Positions 6,619-14,567 of a stretch of 41,488 nucleotides of DNA are shown here, one piece after another; position 1 is the stretch's first letter, and every line of letters starts with the position of its first letter. Source of the stretch: a virus; IMG/VR virus record IMGVR_UViG_3300046507_000077, positions 1 to 41,488 of that record. One strand, 5' to 3'. The notes under the pieces are model-generated. The model had not been told where the DNA came from. It made no database searches and worked only from the letters and a program-made list of their open reading frames with translations. The position numbers and the translations under genes were made by a program.

Positions 6619-8138
6619 AGCTTGGCAGCCTCACCCGCAAGGACCGTCACGAGCGATTCAAGCTGAGACTTGAGGTCAGCCTTCTCGTCGTCGCTGAACT
6701 TGCTCGTGTCCTTCGTAACGTCCGTGATCAGCGTCCGCCCCAGCGAGACGAGCGACGTGCTGACTTCCTGACGGTCCGCACCCTCAAGCCGGCGCACAGC
6801 CTTCGTCACGCTCTCCGTCAGCTTCGTAGCGCGGGCAACCTTGTCCGCCGCACGCTGCTTCGGGGTCTTCTCCGGCGTGGCCTTCTCAAGCCACTCAGCG
6901 GGAATCTCCTCCGTGATCGTCTTCGCCTTCTCCTCAAGCTCCGTGACCTTCGCGGTCAGCGTCTCCTTCTCGTCCTTCGCAACGTCGTCGTCGTCCAGCG
7001 CGTCACGAGCCGCGTCCAGCTCCTTGCGTGCGGCATCGAGTTGCTTCACGCGGTAGTTGAAGCGCTGAATCTCCGTGCGCCCGTAGCGCGGAAGCTCAAT
7101 GCCCGCGTGCTCGTACACGGCGTAAATCGCTTCGGTCAGGTTCGTGTACACATCTTCGTCACCCTCTTGCGCTTCACCCTCAGCGATCAGCGCGCGTCCG
7201 TCTTCCACGAGCTTCGCCGCTTCGGGGAAGTACAGGCGCGCGGTCTCAAGCGCTTCGTCCGGGTTCGGGGAAGAGGAGAAGTCCCGGAGCCACCCAACGA
7301 GAATGTCAGCCATCTTGTTCTGAGTGGCCTTCTGCAATGCGTCGTGCGCGTCGTTCGTCTTCGTGTCTTCCGCGCTCACACCCTTGCGCGCTCCGTCGTA
7401 CACGAGACCGGCAGCGTTCTTCGTCTTCTTTTCGATCGCGGTCAGGTCAGGCAGACCGGAACCTGAATGCGTCATCTTGAGACGCATCTCAAGCATGGTG
7501 CGCGCCACGGTCTCACCGACTTCGGAGAGCTTGAGCCCGTACTTGACTCCGTCCTTGAAAGCCTTGATGGACTGATTGACGAGCGCGGGAATGCCCTCAA
7601 TCTCCATAGGGTTCTCAGCCTGCCGAACGATGGCAGTGGAAGAGCGGGCAGGTGCGGGCTCGTCCGCCGGCGCGGGCTTCGTGGTCGCTGCCTTGTGCGC
7701 TTCGTTGACCGACTTGCGGAGCGCGGTACGCCTGCCCTGGGGAAGCTGACGGATCTTCTCTTCCGCCTCACGCTTGAGTTCGTTGGCGTGCGTGGTCGCG
7801 CCTTCGGAGCCGGGGTCAATCTCCTTGATCTGATCCACGGTCGCGTGAACGTCACTGATCAGCGTGTCAACGTCCGTGTTCGCAGCGTCGGCAGGGTTCG
7901 TGTTCTTCGCGGGCATGGTGTCTTCCTTCGGGTCGTCTGACGTGTCGTCAGCGGTCAGGGCAGCGGTAATGACCTTCGCGCACTGCATGCACGAGACATA
8001 GGGGGTGTGAGCGAGACGCGCGCCGGTGACCGGACGCTTGCACAGCGTTACCGTGTCGCTGTCCTGAGCCGTGTGTACGACCTTGCCCTTGCCCAAGTAA
8101 AAGGTGCGGTACCCGGTCGGCGCGCTCATGGCGGTCAC
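6615..8138 (-). CDS. Candidate lysogenic repressor, phiC31 c-like, with zinc ribbon
   Basis: A 507-residue, acidic, mainly helical protein. Residues 1-75 hold a zinc ribbon (TLCKRPVTG and VSCMQCAKV). A proline- and alanine-rich linker, a central block (KYGLKLSEVGETVARTML) that could be helix-turn-helix, and a charged coiled coil (LDAARKELDAARDALDDDD) follow. A second in-frame ATG at 7916 (MPAKNTNP) has a strong GGAAG site, so a shorter form without the ribbon is likely. PhiC31 makes its repressor in nested in-frame forms, and the phiC31 c gene also lies, as I recall, between late and early genes. Palindromes at 8200 and 8496 lie just upstream. Identity is inferred from context, not from a clear domain. 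Start chosen: GTG 8138 behind AAGGGG. Confidence 0.5.
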   Translation of the reverse strand: MTAMSAPTGYRTFYLGKGKVVHTAQDSDTVTLCKRPVTGARLAHTPYVSCMQCAKVITAALTADDTSDDPKEDTMPAKNTNPADAANTDVDTLISDVHATVDQIKEIDPGSEGATTHANELKREAEEKIRQLPQGRRTALRKSVNEAHKAATTKPAPADEPAPARSSTAIVRQAENPMEIEGIPALVNQSIKAFKDGVKYGLKLSEVGETVARTMLEMRLKMTHSGSGLPDLTAIEKKTKNAAGLVYDGARKGVSAEDTKTNDAHDALQKATQNKMADILVGWLRDFSSSPNPDEALETARLYFPEAAKLVEDGRALIAEGEAQEGDEDVYTNLTEAIYAVYEHAGIELPRYGRTEIQRFNYRVKQLDAARKELDAARDALDDDDVAKDEKETLTAKVTELEEKAKTITEEIPAEWLEKATPEKTPKQRAADKVARATKLTESVTKAVRRLEGADRQEVSTSLVSLGRTLITDVTKDTSKFSDDEKADLKSQLESLVTVLAGEAAKL

Positions 8139-8199
8139 GGTGATTCCCCTTCGTCTGTACTGCGGAGCTGAGCCTACCGGCTTCCGGGGCTCTTTCGTG

Positions 8200-8217
8200 C
8201 CTACTCTCAAGAGTAGG
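8200..8217. promoter_or_regulatory. Operator-like palindrome 2
   Basis: CCTACTCTCAAGAGTAGG: 8-base arms perfectly inverted around a CA centre, 62 bases upstream of the candidate repressor start. It is well placed for autoregulation. Confidence 0.75.
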
Positions 8218-8254
8218 GTGATCCTATTACGCAAGCTTTACTGAGAATGCGAGA

Positions 8255-8278
8255 AGCCCCCAGGTCTCCCCGGGGGCT
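8255..8278 (-). terminator. Hairpin terminator
   Basis: AGCCCCC pairs with GGGGGCT over a 10-base loop, directly after the 57-aa gene. Confidence 0.6.
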
Positions 8279-8284
8279 CCGCTG

Positions 8285-8458
8285 TCAGTCGTCCAGCGTC
8301 TCAACGGGCTCGTACGCCCCGAAGGTGAATCGGTCGTCACCGTTCCGAATGACGGTTTCCATGGTGTACATGTTCGACGCAACGCACTTGACCGGCATGA
8401 GCCCCGACTCAGTCACGAGCGTTTCCCCGTACGTAACGTCCTTCGCGCGCTTGATCAT
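8285..8458 (-). CDS. Hypothetical protein, 57 aa
   Basis: A 57-residue ORF between two terminators: MIKRAKDVTYGETLVTESG at the start, VASNMYTMETVIRNGDDR in the middle, and an acidic end (VETLDD). The ATG at 8458 has a perfect GGAGG site at eight bases. A perfect palindrome lies 38 bases upstream with the block TCCTGCTTACAAGG between, an arrangement shared only with the gene at 33443. It looks like a beta-strand-rich protein, with no recognised family. A gene with its own operator next to the repressor could be under tight lysogenic control. Confidence 0.65.
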   Translation of the reverse strand: MIKRAKDVTYGETLVTESGLMPVKCVASNMYTMETVIRNGDDRFTFGAYEPVETLDD

Positions 8459-8480
8459 TGCTGCCCCCTCCGTCGTTCCT

Positions 8481-8513
8481 GCTTACAAGGAAGAGACTAC
8501 TCTTAAGAGTAGG
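8481..8513 (-). promoter_or_regulatory. Operator-like palindrome 3 with conserved downstream block
   Basis: ACTACTCTTAAGAGTAGG (8496-8513) has a perfect 16-base palindromic core, CTACTCTTAAGAGTAG. The neighbouring block GCTTACAAGG at 8481-8490 is shared with the site at 33681-33721. Confidence 0.75.
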
Positions 8514-8539
8514 CACTGACAAGTCATGGGACACGAAAA

Positions 8540-8581
8540 AGCCCCCCACCGACCAACCCGAAGGTCAGTCAGTGAGGGGCT
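8540..8581 (-). terminator. Rho-independent terminator
   Basis: AGCCCCCCAC pairs with GTGAGGGGCT (one mismatch) with an inner GACC/GGTC, followed by TTTTT on the minus strand. It follows the dNMP kinase. Confidence 0.8.
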
Positions 8582-8586
8582 GTCTC

Positions 8587-9153
8587 TCAGCTCCGGGGGA
8601 GAAGCAGGCTGTCAACGATCCTGTTCAGATCGTCCAGCGTGCCCGTGTTGCCGATCGTGAGATCAGGGTTCACGTAGTCAAGCTCTGTTTCGCTGTCGTG
8701 ACCGGCGTTCTCCCCAGCTCCGGCACCCGGACGCGTGACCCTGATCAGCGTGAAGCCACGTTGCCGCAGCGTGAAGGCTTCGTTCTCGTACCGCACGTCC
8801 GTGACGACGACCGGCAAGTTCCACTTCTCGGCAGCGTCCACCTTCCGCATGGCGACGCGGACCCAAAAGTCTTCGTCGTGCAGCCGGACGGTCTGACCGA
8901 TGGACTGCAAGAGCCGTCGAACTTCCGGATACCGCTCCTTCGCGTACTCCCAACCAACGTCATTGATCAGGGCAGCAAGGCGGACCACGACACCCGGGCT
9001 CGTCTCAACGAGTGGGTTCGTCTGTAGCGCCATGGCCTTAAGCGGGTCAGCGAAGGCAACCCGCGTGTACGCACGACCCTGCACGAGCCGCTTAGCCACG
9101 CTGTCCTTGCCGCTCCGCGCCTTGCCGATCAAACCGACGTGCTTGAAACGCAC
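8587..9153 (-). CDS. Deoxynucleoside monophosphate kinase
   Basis: A 188-residue P-loop kinase. The Walker A motif is GKARSGKDS (10-18), RVAFADPLK follows, and VVVTDVRYENEA is the Walker B-like strand with a conserved D. It matches the phage dNMP kinase family, which phosphorylates dNMPs to supply dNTPs for phage DNA synthesis. The GTG at 9153 follows GGAAGGGG, which can pair with CCTTCCGG at the start of the leader (9162-9169 with 9185-9192). The gene lies just after the lysis genes, as in phiC31, but has its own motif copy f, so it may be early although next to the late block. Confidence 0.85.
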   Translation of the reverse strand: MRFKHVGLIGKARSGKDSVAKRLVQGRAYTRVAFADPLKAMALQTNPLVETSPGVVVRLAALINDVGWEYAKERYPEVRRLLQSIGQTVRLHDEDFWVRVAMRKVDAAEKWNLPVVVTDVRYENEAFTLRQRGFTLIRVTRPGAGAGENAGHDSETELDYVNPDLTIGNTGTLDDLNRIVDSLLLPRS

Positions 9154-9161
9154 TCCGTGCC

Positions 9162-9192
9162 CCTTCCGGCAGATGATCTATCCACCGGAAGG
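9162..9192 (-). promoter_or_regulatory. Leader hairpin masking the dNMP kinase RBS
   Basis: CCTTCCGG pairs perfectly with CCGGAAGG (loop of 15). On the transcript the 3' arm carries GGAAGG of the ribosome binding site. Confidence 0.5.
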
Positions 9193-9211
9193 AGAGCGGA
9201 GGGGATTCCCT
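9192..9211 (-). promoter_or_regulatory. Early-promoter-like motif copy f
   Basis: The minus strand reads AAGGGAATCCCCTCCGCTCT, a full consensus match, overlapping the last base of the holin stop. Confidence 0.7.
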
Positions 9212-9393
9212 TACGCGCCCAAGAGGACGTGCAGCGCGCCCATGACAGCGGCACCGGGGAAGTCAGGCTTGACCGCAGTGACCGCAGCGACCACACCCGC
9301 AGAGAAGGCAAGGATCTTCCCCTTGTGCTTCACGACCCACGAGAAGACCGCGCTGACTGCCGACGCTCCGCCGGCCTTGCTGTGCTCACCCAT
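9211..9393 (-). CDS. Holin-like small membrane protein
   Basis: A 60-residue protein: a short hydrophilic start (MGEHSKAGGAS), SAVFSWVVKHKGKIL, then hydrophobic ILAFSAGVVAAVTAV and GAAVMGALHVLLGA, giving one or two membrane segments. A protein of this size immediately after an amidase is most simply the holin that lets the amidase reach the wall. The ATG at 9393 has a perfect AGGAGG site. It lacks the dual-start pattern of lambda S. The assignment rests on context and hydropathy. Confidence 0.65.
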   Translation of the reverse strand: MGEHSKAGGASAVSAVFSWVVKHKGKILAFSAGVVAAVTAVKPDFPGAAVMGALHVLLGA

Positions 9394-9404
9394 GTCTGTA
9401 CCTC

Positions 9405-10322
9405 CTAGACGTTCGGGACCTTGAGCTTGTCCCACGTGGACTTACCGGGAGGCCACTCAGCGGCCGTACCCGTGTGACCGCACTTGCGCTGCCATGCTTC
9501 GTAAGAAGCCACGTCGCCGGAGCCGATCACGTCCGGGTCAGTGCTGGACTTGTACCGGTTGCAACCGACCGCAATGAGACGAGCCCGCATGGCCTTGACG
9601 ATCGGGGACTTCCGGCCCTTCTTGAACCACGCCGCACCGGGGAAGGGCTCGTACGCGGGCTTCGTGGGGGCAGGCTTCGCCGGAGTGGTCGGCTTCGGCT
9701 CGTCAGCGTCAAGACGCTTCTGAACGTCCGCGCGGAACTCGTCCATGTCCCACATGGAACCCTTCGCGCTGCCGATCGGACCCTTGGGGTCAATCTTCCG
9801 GCGCGTGCCTTCCTTGTGGCCAATGACCGACTGAGCCGACCAACCATGGAAGCGGCAAATGGCCGTAGCCCAGCGAACGGCAGCGTCGTACTGAACGGCA
9901 GGGTAGAAGTCGGTCCCGTTGCCCAGGTTCTCAATCTCAATGCCGTACGTGTGCGCGTTGCCGTCCACGGGCTCAGACGCGTCGGGACGCGGGTGCGTGG
10001 CCTTCTCGTCGCGCATGGCGTTGAACGCGTTCTGTGCGAACGTTCCGGCGTGGTTGGCGCGACCGTTGGCCACCATGGTTGCCTTGCCGGTCTTGGCAAG
10101 GTGCGTGTGACACAGCGGACCGGGAAGCGCGGTCATGCCGTTGTAGACCAGGGAGAGCGAGTCACGGCCGGCTGTGTGGTGAATGACGATCCCGTTCATG
10201 GGACCCCATGCGCCATGCCCAGCACGGTTGTGAGTGCGCCAACCCGCGTGTTCAGCGACGTTCACGCCTTCCGCCTTGAGCGCGGCAACGAACTGATCGG
10301 CAGTCATAGGAGTTGTACTCAA
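9405..10322 (-). CDS. Endolysin: N-acetylmuramoyl-L-alanine amidase with C-terminal binding domain
   Basis: A 305-residue protein with an Amidase_2 domain at about 30-200. Its zinc and catalytic residues are visible in VIHHTAG, HAGTF, YGIEIEN and GHKEGTRRKIDPKGP. A proline-rich linker (EPKPTTPAKPAPTKP) leads to a peptidoglycan-binding-like C-terminus (FKKGRKSPIVKAMRARLI). It cleaves the amide between muramic acid and L-alanine at lysis. I chose the TTG at 10322 because GAGGAAAAGG precedes it; ATG 10307 lacks a site. The holin gene follows. Confidence 0.9.
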   Translation of the reverse strand: MSTTPMTADQFVAALKAEGVNVAEHAGWRTHNRAGHGAWGPMNGIVIHHTAGRDSLSLVYNGMTALPGPLCHTHLAKTGKATMVANGRANHAGTFAQNAFNAMRDEKATHPRPDASEPVDGNAHTYGIEIENLGNGTDFYPAVQYDAAVRWATAICRFHGWSAQSVIGHKEGTRRKIDPKGPIGSAKGSMWDMDEFRADVQKRLDADEPKPTTPAKPAPTKPAYEPFPGAAWFKKGRKSPIVKAMRARLIAVGCNRYKSSTDPDVIGSGDVASYEAWQRKCGHTGTAAEWPPGKSTWDKLKVPNV

Positions 10323-10344
10323 GAGCCTTTTCCTCTCATGAAAA

Positions 10345-10375
10345 GAGCCCCCGCCCATTCCCAGGGCAGGGGCTC
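10345..10375 (-). terminator. Hairpin terminator
   Basis: GAGCCCCCGCCC pairs with GGGCAGGGGCTC (one mismatch), followed by TTTT on the minus strand, between tail fibre and endolysin. Confidence 0.75.
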
Positions 10376-10394
10376 ACAAATTGTGCGTACGCGT

Positions 10395-12539
10395 TTAGGC
10401 AAGCGCCACAATCGGAATGTCGTGGTCGGCAAGCGCGGCAGCATTCGTCTGACTCACGGTCGTCGGAAGCGTGGACTGAGCGGCCAAATACCACGCACGC
10501 GCGAACGGCGTTGTGGTCATGAAAAAGTTGGCAGTGGCAACCGGAGCTTCGTTCTGCACGTGATAGAACGAAAAGTCAGCCGTTCCGCCGGTCGTCATGA
10601 GCCACGCAACCCAGTAGCGCCCAGGTGCAAGCGTCGTGCTCGTGATCGTCAGCGGTACCGCCCCAATGTGGTTGCTCACCATGGGGGGAAGTGCGCCGGT
10701 TTCCTGGCCGGCCATAGTCAGCGCGACAGCGGAAGAGGCAACAACCCGCGTCCCGTCTTCCTTGTAAATGCCTGCCATGTAGCGGTTAGTGGAAACGCCA
10801 CCGTAGCCACGCGCGAACAACACGACCTTCGTCACGGTGGTGCTTTCCGTGATGTTGAAGCCCGTGAGATACAGCCGCTGAGGGGTCAGGTACTTTGCCG
10901 CCGGGTTCGCCACTCCGCCCGGATCAAACGACCACGCCTGAAAGCCCAACGCTTGCGGAGTCCACGTGTTCCGCGCCACGTTCGGAATCTGCGCAATGGG
11001 AACGTCCCCCGCAGCGTCCAGCGTCGCAACTCCGTTCGCTGCACCACGAGTTGACACAGCAACGTACGTGCTCGTCAGCGACGGAATCTGAGCGGTCGGA
11101 ATCTTCGTGGACGCGTCCAGTGTGGCAACGCCGCTTGCAGCACCCTTCTCGCTCGTGGGTACAGCGCTCACGTCCGCTGCGCTCAGGACTACGTCACCGG
11201 TCTTCGTGTTGACGGAGCTGACCGCACCGGTACCGCCGGAGCCGACCGACACAACCGTTCCGTCAGCCTGCCGAACCTTGAGCGCGCCACCTTGCGAATA
11301 GACCACGACACCACCGGTCGGGTTCGTGGTCGGCACCGTGACAGCGTCGTCAATGCCTAGAACGCCACCCGCAGCACCACCGAAGTCCGTGCTCGTGGAC
11401 CCAAGCTGTAGGCCACTGACGAAGTACGAAGCACCCTGAGCAACAAGGTTGCCGTTCGAGCCTATGCGCGTCGTGAGGGTCCCTGACGGGTTCTTCCACT
11501 CCGCAAGGTTCGTGTTGCCGTTGCCGGTCATGGTCAGCGCCACGCCGGACGAATAGCCCAGGGTCACGGGGCCGGAAGCCGTTGCACCCTTCGCCACGAC
11601 GGACCCAAGATCAATGACAACGTCCGCAGCGCTAACGCCGTTCACCGACTGGACAACTCCGGGGAGACCCTGAGCGCCCGTGGCACCTGTTGAGCCGGTA
11701 GCGCCCGTGTCACCCTTCGGACCCTTGAGGTTTCCCTTCGGCGTTCCCCAACCCGACGCGTCACGCTGATAAACGTCACCGGTATCGGACCGGAAGAGAA
11801 CGTCACCGGCCTTCGTGGACGTGCTGTCAGTCGTCGTGTTGTTGACGTAAATCGCCGGACCACGCACGTCAGCCGAAGCCACTGACCAAACGCCACCGGC
11901 CTTCGACCACATCTTGTAAGCCGTGTTGTCTACGCCCAGGAACGTCGTTGTGGCGCGCTGGAAGAACACGTCACCATCAATGCCCGTTCCGGCGCTGGGG
12001 GAAGTGGAGCCCGTCCAAATCTTGTTCCCCGGAGCGCCCACCGGACCAATCAGCGACGTGAGCCACTGAGCCTCAGTACCGGTGAAGCCCTTCTGAACGG
12101 CAACGTCGTACGCGCTGGGACCCGGAACGGGAACATAGTTCGGCGTAGTGGGGTCAGCCGGCGCAACGTCGGCAAGGTCGATCTTCCCGCCGGGTGTGCC
12201 CTTCGGGAGAAGGAGAGCGTACGTGCGGGCACCGGTTACACCCGTCAGGTTCTCCTTCACCGTGTACGACCAACCGGAAGGGTTCATGCCCCCGTTGTCC
12301 GTAGCGGGAAGGATGATCCCCAGGTTTCCGGCAGCGTCAACAATGCGCCCGAACTCGTCCAGACGCGCGACCACCGGACCGGCAATGAACAGGTCAGCGT
12401 CAGGGAACGTCAGGAGACCCGGACCCGTGAACGTCACGGTCCCCTGTAGCCCCCGACCGTCCGGACCCCGGTACTGCCCCATGACCTTGACGGTCGCAAT
12501 GCTGGGGGGCAGCGGAACGGTCTCAACGGGCTGTGTCAT
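10395..12539 (-). CDS. Tail fibre protein with collagen-like repeat
   Basis: A 714-residue virion protein. The N-terminus (VKVMGQYRGPDGRGLQGTV) forms an attachment domain. A KGFTGTEAQWLTSLIG segment, a collagen-like G-x-y run (GPKGDTGATGSTGATGAQG, about 270-295) and repeated beta modules with two copies of the ASGVATLDA-type motif follow, then a C-terminal beta-rich receptor-binding domain. Trimeric fibres with collagen repeats are typical of phiC31-like tails. It overlaps the coiled-coil gene by 17 bases and precedes the lysis genes. Host range is probably set at its C-terminus. Confidence 0.8.
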   Translation of the reverse strand: MTQPVETVPLPPSIATVKVMGQYRGPDGRGLQGTVTFTGPGLLTFPDADLFIAGPVVARLDEFGRIVDAAGNLGIILPATDNGGMNPSGWSYTVKENLTGVTGARTYALLLPKGTPGGKIDLADVAPADPTTPNYVPVPGPSAYDVAVQKGFTGTEAQWLTSLIGPVGAPGNKIWTGSTSPSAGTGIDGDVFFQRATTTFLGVDNTAYKMWSKAGGVWSVASADVRGPAIYVNNTTTDSTSTKAGDVLFRSDTGDVYQRDASGWGTPKGNLKGPKGDTGATGSTGATGAQGLPGVVQSVNGVSAADVVIDLGSVVAKGATASGPVTLGYSSGVALTMTGNGNTNLAEWKNPSGTLTTRIGSNGNLVAQGASYFVSGLQLGSTSTDFGGAAGGVLGIDDAVTVPTTNPTGGVVVYSQGGALKVRQADGTVVSVGSGGTGAVSSVNTKTGDVVLSAADVSAVPTSEKGAASGVATLDASTKIPTAQIPSLTSTYVAVSTRGAANGVATLDAAGDVPIAQIPNVARNTWTPQALGFQAWSFDPGGVANPAAKYLTPQRLYLTGFNITESTTVTKVVLFARGYGGVSTNRYMAGIYKEDGTRVVASSAVALTMAGQETGALPPMVSNHIGAVPLTITSTTLAPGRYWVAWLMTTGGTADFSFYHVQNEAPVATANFFMTTTPFARAWYLAAQSTLPTTVSQTNAAALADHDIPIVALA

Positions 12540-12825
12540 CTGTCCCCCTGTTCAAGAGCGTGTCAATGTGCTGCCGAAGCTCACGGTTCTCAGCGCGGAG
12601 TTCAGCCACTTCGTGACGGAGTCCAGCGTTCTCGTCCCGCAGTGCGCGGACTTCGGTCACGAGCTTTGCGACCTCTTCGGTCAGCCGATCGGCTCGTGCT
12701 GTCTGTGCTTCGGCTTCGTCGCGCCACGCGTCCCGGGCTCCGGTCTTCACCTGCCGGTACACGAGCATTAGGAAGAGGGCAGCGCCACCGACGATCTCAG
12801 CGACTCCGCCAACGTCGGTCACCAT
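12523..12825 (-). CDS. Membrane-anchored coiled-coil protein
   Basis: A 100-residue protein with one N-terminal membrane helix (IVGGAALFLMLVY, about 11-23) followed by a long charged coiled coil (heptads through LTEEVAKLVTEVRALRDENA and LRHEVAELRAENRELRQ). The ATG overlaps the previous stop (ATGGTGA) and the end overlaps the fibre gene. An inner-membrane protein inside a tail operon is unusual. It could be a second lysis protein (holin or spanin-like) or a fibre assembly factor. No catalytic motif is present. Confidence 0.7.
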   Translation of the reverse strand: MVTDVGGVAEIVGGAALFLMLVYRQVKTGARDAWRDEAEAQTARADRLTEEVAKLVTEVRALRDENAGLRHEVAELRAENRELRQHIDTLLNRGTDDTAR

Positions 12826-13445
12826 TCGGCCGGCCCTCCGTCAGTCGGGTGCAACTGACCGTCAATGCGCGGGTTGCCGTCCGCTGCCTCTTCGAAGTAA
12901 GTGCCGGTCGGCACTCCAACGAGAAGAGTGGGGGAACCCATGCCGACAGTCAGCGACTCACCGTTGTACGTCACGCGCTTGTTCACGCGGTACTCAATCG
13001 CAAAAGCCTTCCAGTTCTGACCGTCGTCAAAACCGATCGGCTGAGGGTGTCGCCACGCGTACGTGATAGCCCGGGTAAAGCCACCGTCAGGAGTGGTGTC
13101 GTTGGCCTTCGTAATCGTCAGTTCCTTCGTCTTGCCGCCCGTGATCATGTCCCGAATCCACACGGTCACCGACACGTCAAGCGCGGCTGTGCCCCAGGGA
13201 ATATGAAACGGCAGCGAGACGAGAAGCACCGGCTGATTGAGACCGGTGGAGTTGATCGCGCCGAGAGCGTGAGTGAACTCCGCACCCTCAGTGCCCTCAA
13301 GCGAAGGACTTTGGAAAGAGCCGAACGGCAGGCGCTCATTCACGCTGCCCAGCTTCGGCTTACGCTCAAGCGCCGTAATGCGCCGCTTCATTTCGGTCAG
13401 CTCAGTCACGAGCGAAGGTGGCAGTGCGTTAGCTTGAATCGCCAT
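12819..13445 (-). CDS. Minor tail protein
   Basis: A 208-residue protein with a short N-terminal coiled coil (VTELTEMKRRITALERKP) followed by a beta-rich domain (SVTVWIRDMITGG, AFAIEYRVNKRV, GTYFEEAADG). The arrangement of a trimer-forming coil and a beta domain is that of actinophage minor tail or baseplate proteins. The ATG at 13445 overlaps the end of the upstream tail gene by 17 bases. No enzyme motif is seen. Confidence 0.6.
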   Translation of the reverse strand: MAIQANALPPSLVTELTEMKRRITALERKPKLGSVNERLPFGSFQSPSLEGTEGAEFTHALGAINSTGLNQPVLLVSLPFHIPWGTAALDVSVTVWIRDMITGGKTKELTITKANDTTPDGGFTRAITYAWRHPQPIGFDDGQNWKAFAIEYRVNKRVTYNGESLTVGMGSPTLLVGVPTGTYFEEAADGNPRIDGQLHPTDGGPAEW

Positions 13446-14529
13446 TCTGGAATACGTCCTTACTCGCAAGGGAAAGCGCGACGGTCTCAGTTCCGTTCGC
13501 GTCAACGTCAACGCGTCGCTCAGTCAGTACGAAGTCTTCGAGCAAGCGGACGTAACCGGAGTCCACCTGTACCGTGCCGATCGCACCGGGCAGGAAGGGC
13601 AGCGGATCAAACATGCCCGGGTATAGCGTCAGCGTCGGAATCGCAATGACCTGACGACCCACAGCGGCAATCGCGTTGGCCTTCGGGATGAGATCCCCCG
13701 TGGCTTTCAAGTCGCTGTACGTGGCAACGTGGGTCAGCGCCGGCGTGTCAAGGTCGTTCGACTTCCACGCGTAGGGCTTCACGCCTGTACCCATGTCGGC
13801 ACCGAACGCGAACGAGCGCGTTGCTAGCTTGCTTCCGTCGTACGAAACCTGAGTGACGTTGCAATTCTCTTTGTGTACTAGAGCGGAAGGGATTACGTTC
13901 CGTCCCCGCCCGTTCATCATGAAGCGATTGCCAACGGTCCCGTCAGCGCGCCAATAGGTCTCGTACCGGAAGTCAAAGCCCCCGTCTTCGTCGGCAAGCT
14001 CGTTGATCGCTTCCGCCGTGTTCTTGAACTCCGAGAAGCCCCAGCTACGGGAACGAATCCGGCCGGTCGTGTTGAGCCACGACGTGTCAGTTCCAATGCC
14101 GCCTTCGTCGTTGGCAACTTCAATCCAGTCGCGCAACAGAAGGGCTTGATCCTTGTTGCCCTTGTAGCCCAACCACCTACCGGGAAGCCTGCCGCTGTCG
14201 CTCAAGCCCTCACGGAACCCGCCCAGGTAGCAAGTCGAGTAATACGAGTGCCACCCGGACGCGTTCATTGAGAGCGTTCCCGCTTCAAGGTCAGCCGTTG
14301 CCGTCCACAGCATCCCGCCCCAAACAGGCTCGTCGTCTCGCGTGATGACGAGCGCGCTCTTGCCGGGCTCCAATGTGTCGGGGTCGGCAGCGGTGAGCGG
14401 CATACCCACCGTTGCCGTACCCGCTGCGTTCAGCGTCTCGCCGTACTGAATCCCGGTGACCGGAAGTGAGCCGACGACTTCACCCGTCTTCGCAATGGTC
14501 TGCAAGACTTCATAGCGGGCAGCGGGCAT
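13429..14529 (-). CDS. Tail hub/baseplate protein, Gp37-like
   Basis: A 366-residue protein resembling the tail-hub family of siphoviruses of Actinobacteria (Gp37-like). It has an N-terminal beta domain (YEVLQTIAKTGEVVGSLP, VWGGMLWTATADL), a middle alpha/beta part and a closing beta domain with GYVRLLEDFVLTERRVDVDANG. Such proteins form the ring below the distal tail protein. The ATG at 14529 is preceded by an operator-like palindrome (14546-14563), so the tail-tip genes can be controlled separately from those upstream. The internal motif-like sequence at 13881 is coding and was rejected. Confidence 0.65.
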   Translation of the reverse strand: MPAARYEVLQTIAKTGEVVGSLPVTGIQYGETLNAAGTATVGMPLTAADPDTLEPGKSALVITRDDEPVWGGMLWTATADLEAGTLSMNASGWHSYYSTCYLGGFREGLSDSGRLPGRWLGYKGNKDQALLLRDWIEVANDEGGIGTDTSWLNTTGRIRSRSWGFSEFKNTAEAINELADEDGGFDFRYETYWRADGTVGNRFMMNGRGRNVIPSALVHKENCNVTQVSYDGSKLATRSFAFGADMGTGVKPYAWKSNDLDTPALTHVATYSDLKATGDLIPKANAIAAVGRQVIAIPTLTLYPGMFDPLPFLPGAIGTVQVDSGYVRLLEDFVLTERRVDVDANGTETVALSLASKDVFQNGDSS

Positions 14530-14545
14530 GGTTCCCCCTAGCTAG

Positions 14546-14563
14546 CCCACTCTTGAGAGTAGG
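14546..14563. promoter_or_regulatory. Operator-like palindrome 4
   Basis: CCCACTCTTGAGAGTAGG, one arm mismatch, in the 38-base gap between two tail genes. Confidence 0.7.
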
Positions 14564-14567
14564 CAAC

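Noticed and set aside
8140-8155. Plus-strand GATTCCCCTTCG as an early motif in the opposite direction
   Set aside because: It matches only in part and is explained by the ribosome site of the repressor candidate on the other strand; no plus-strand gene follows.
13881-13897. GAGCGGAAGGGATTACG, resembling the early motif
   Set aside because: It is inside the tail hub coding sequence, with two core mismatches and no downstream start at suitable distance.
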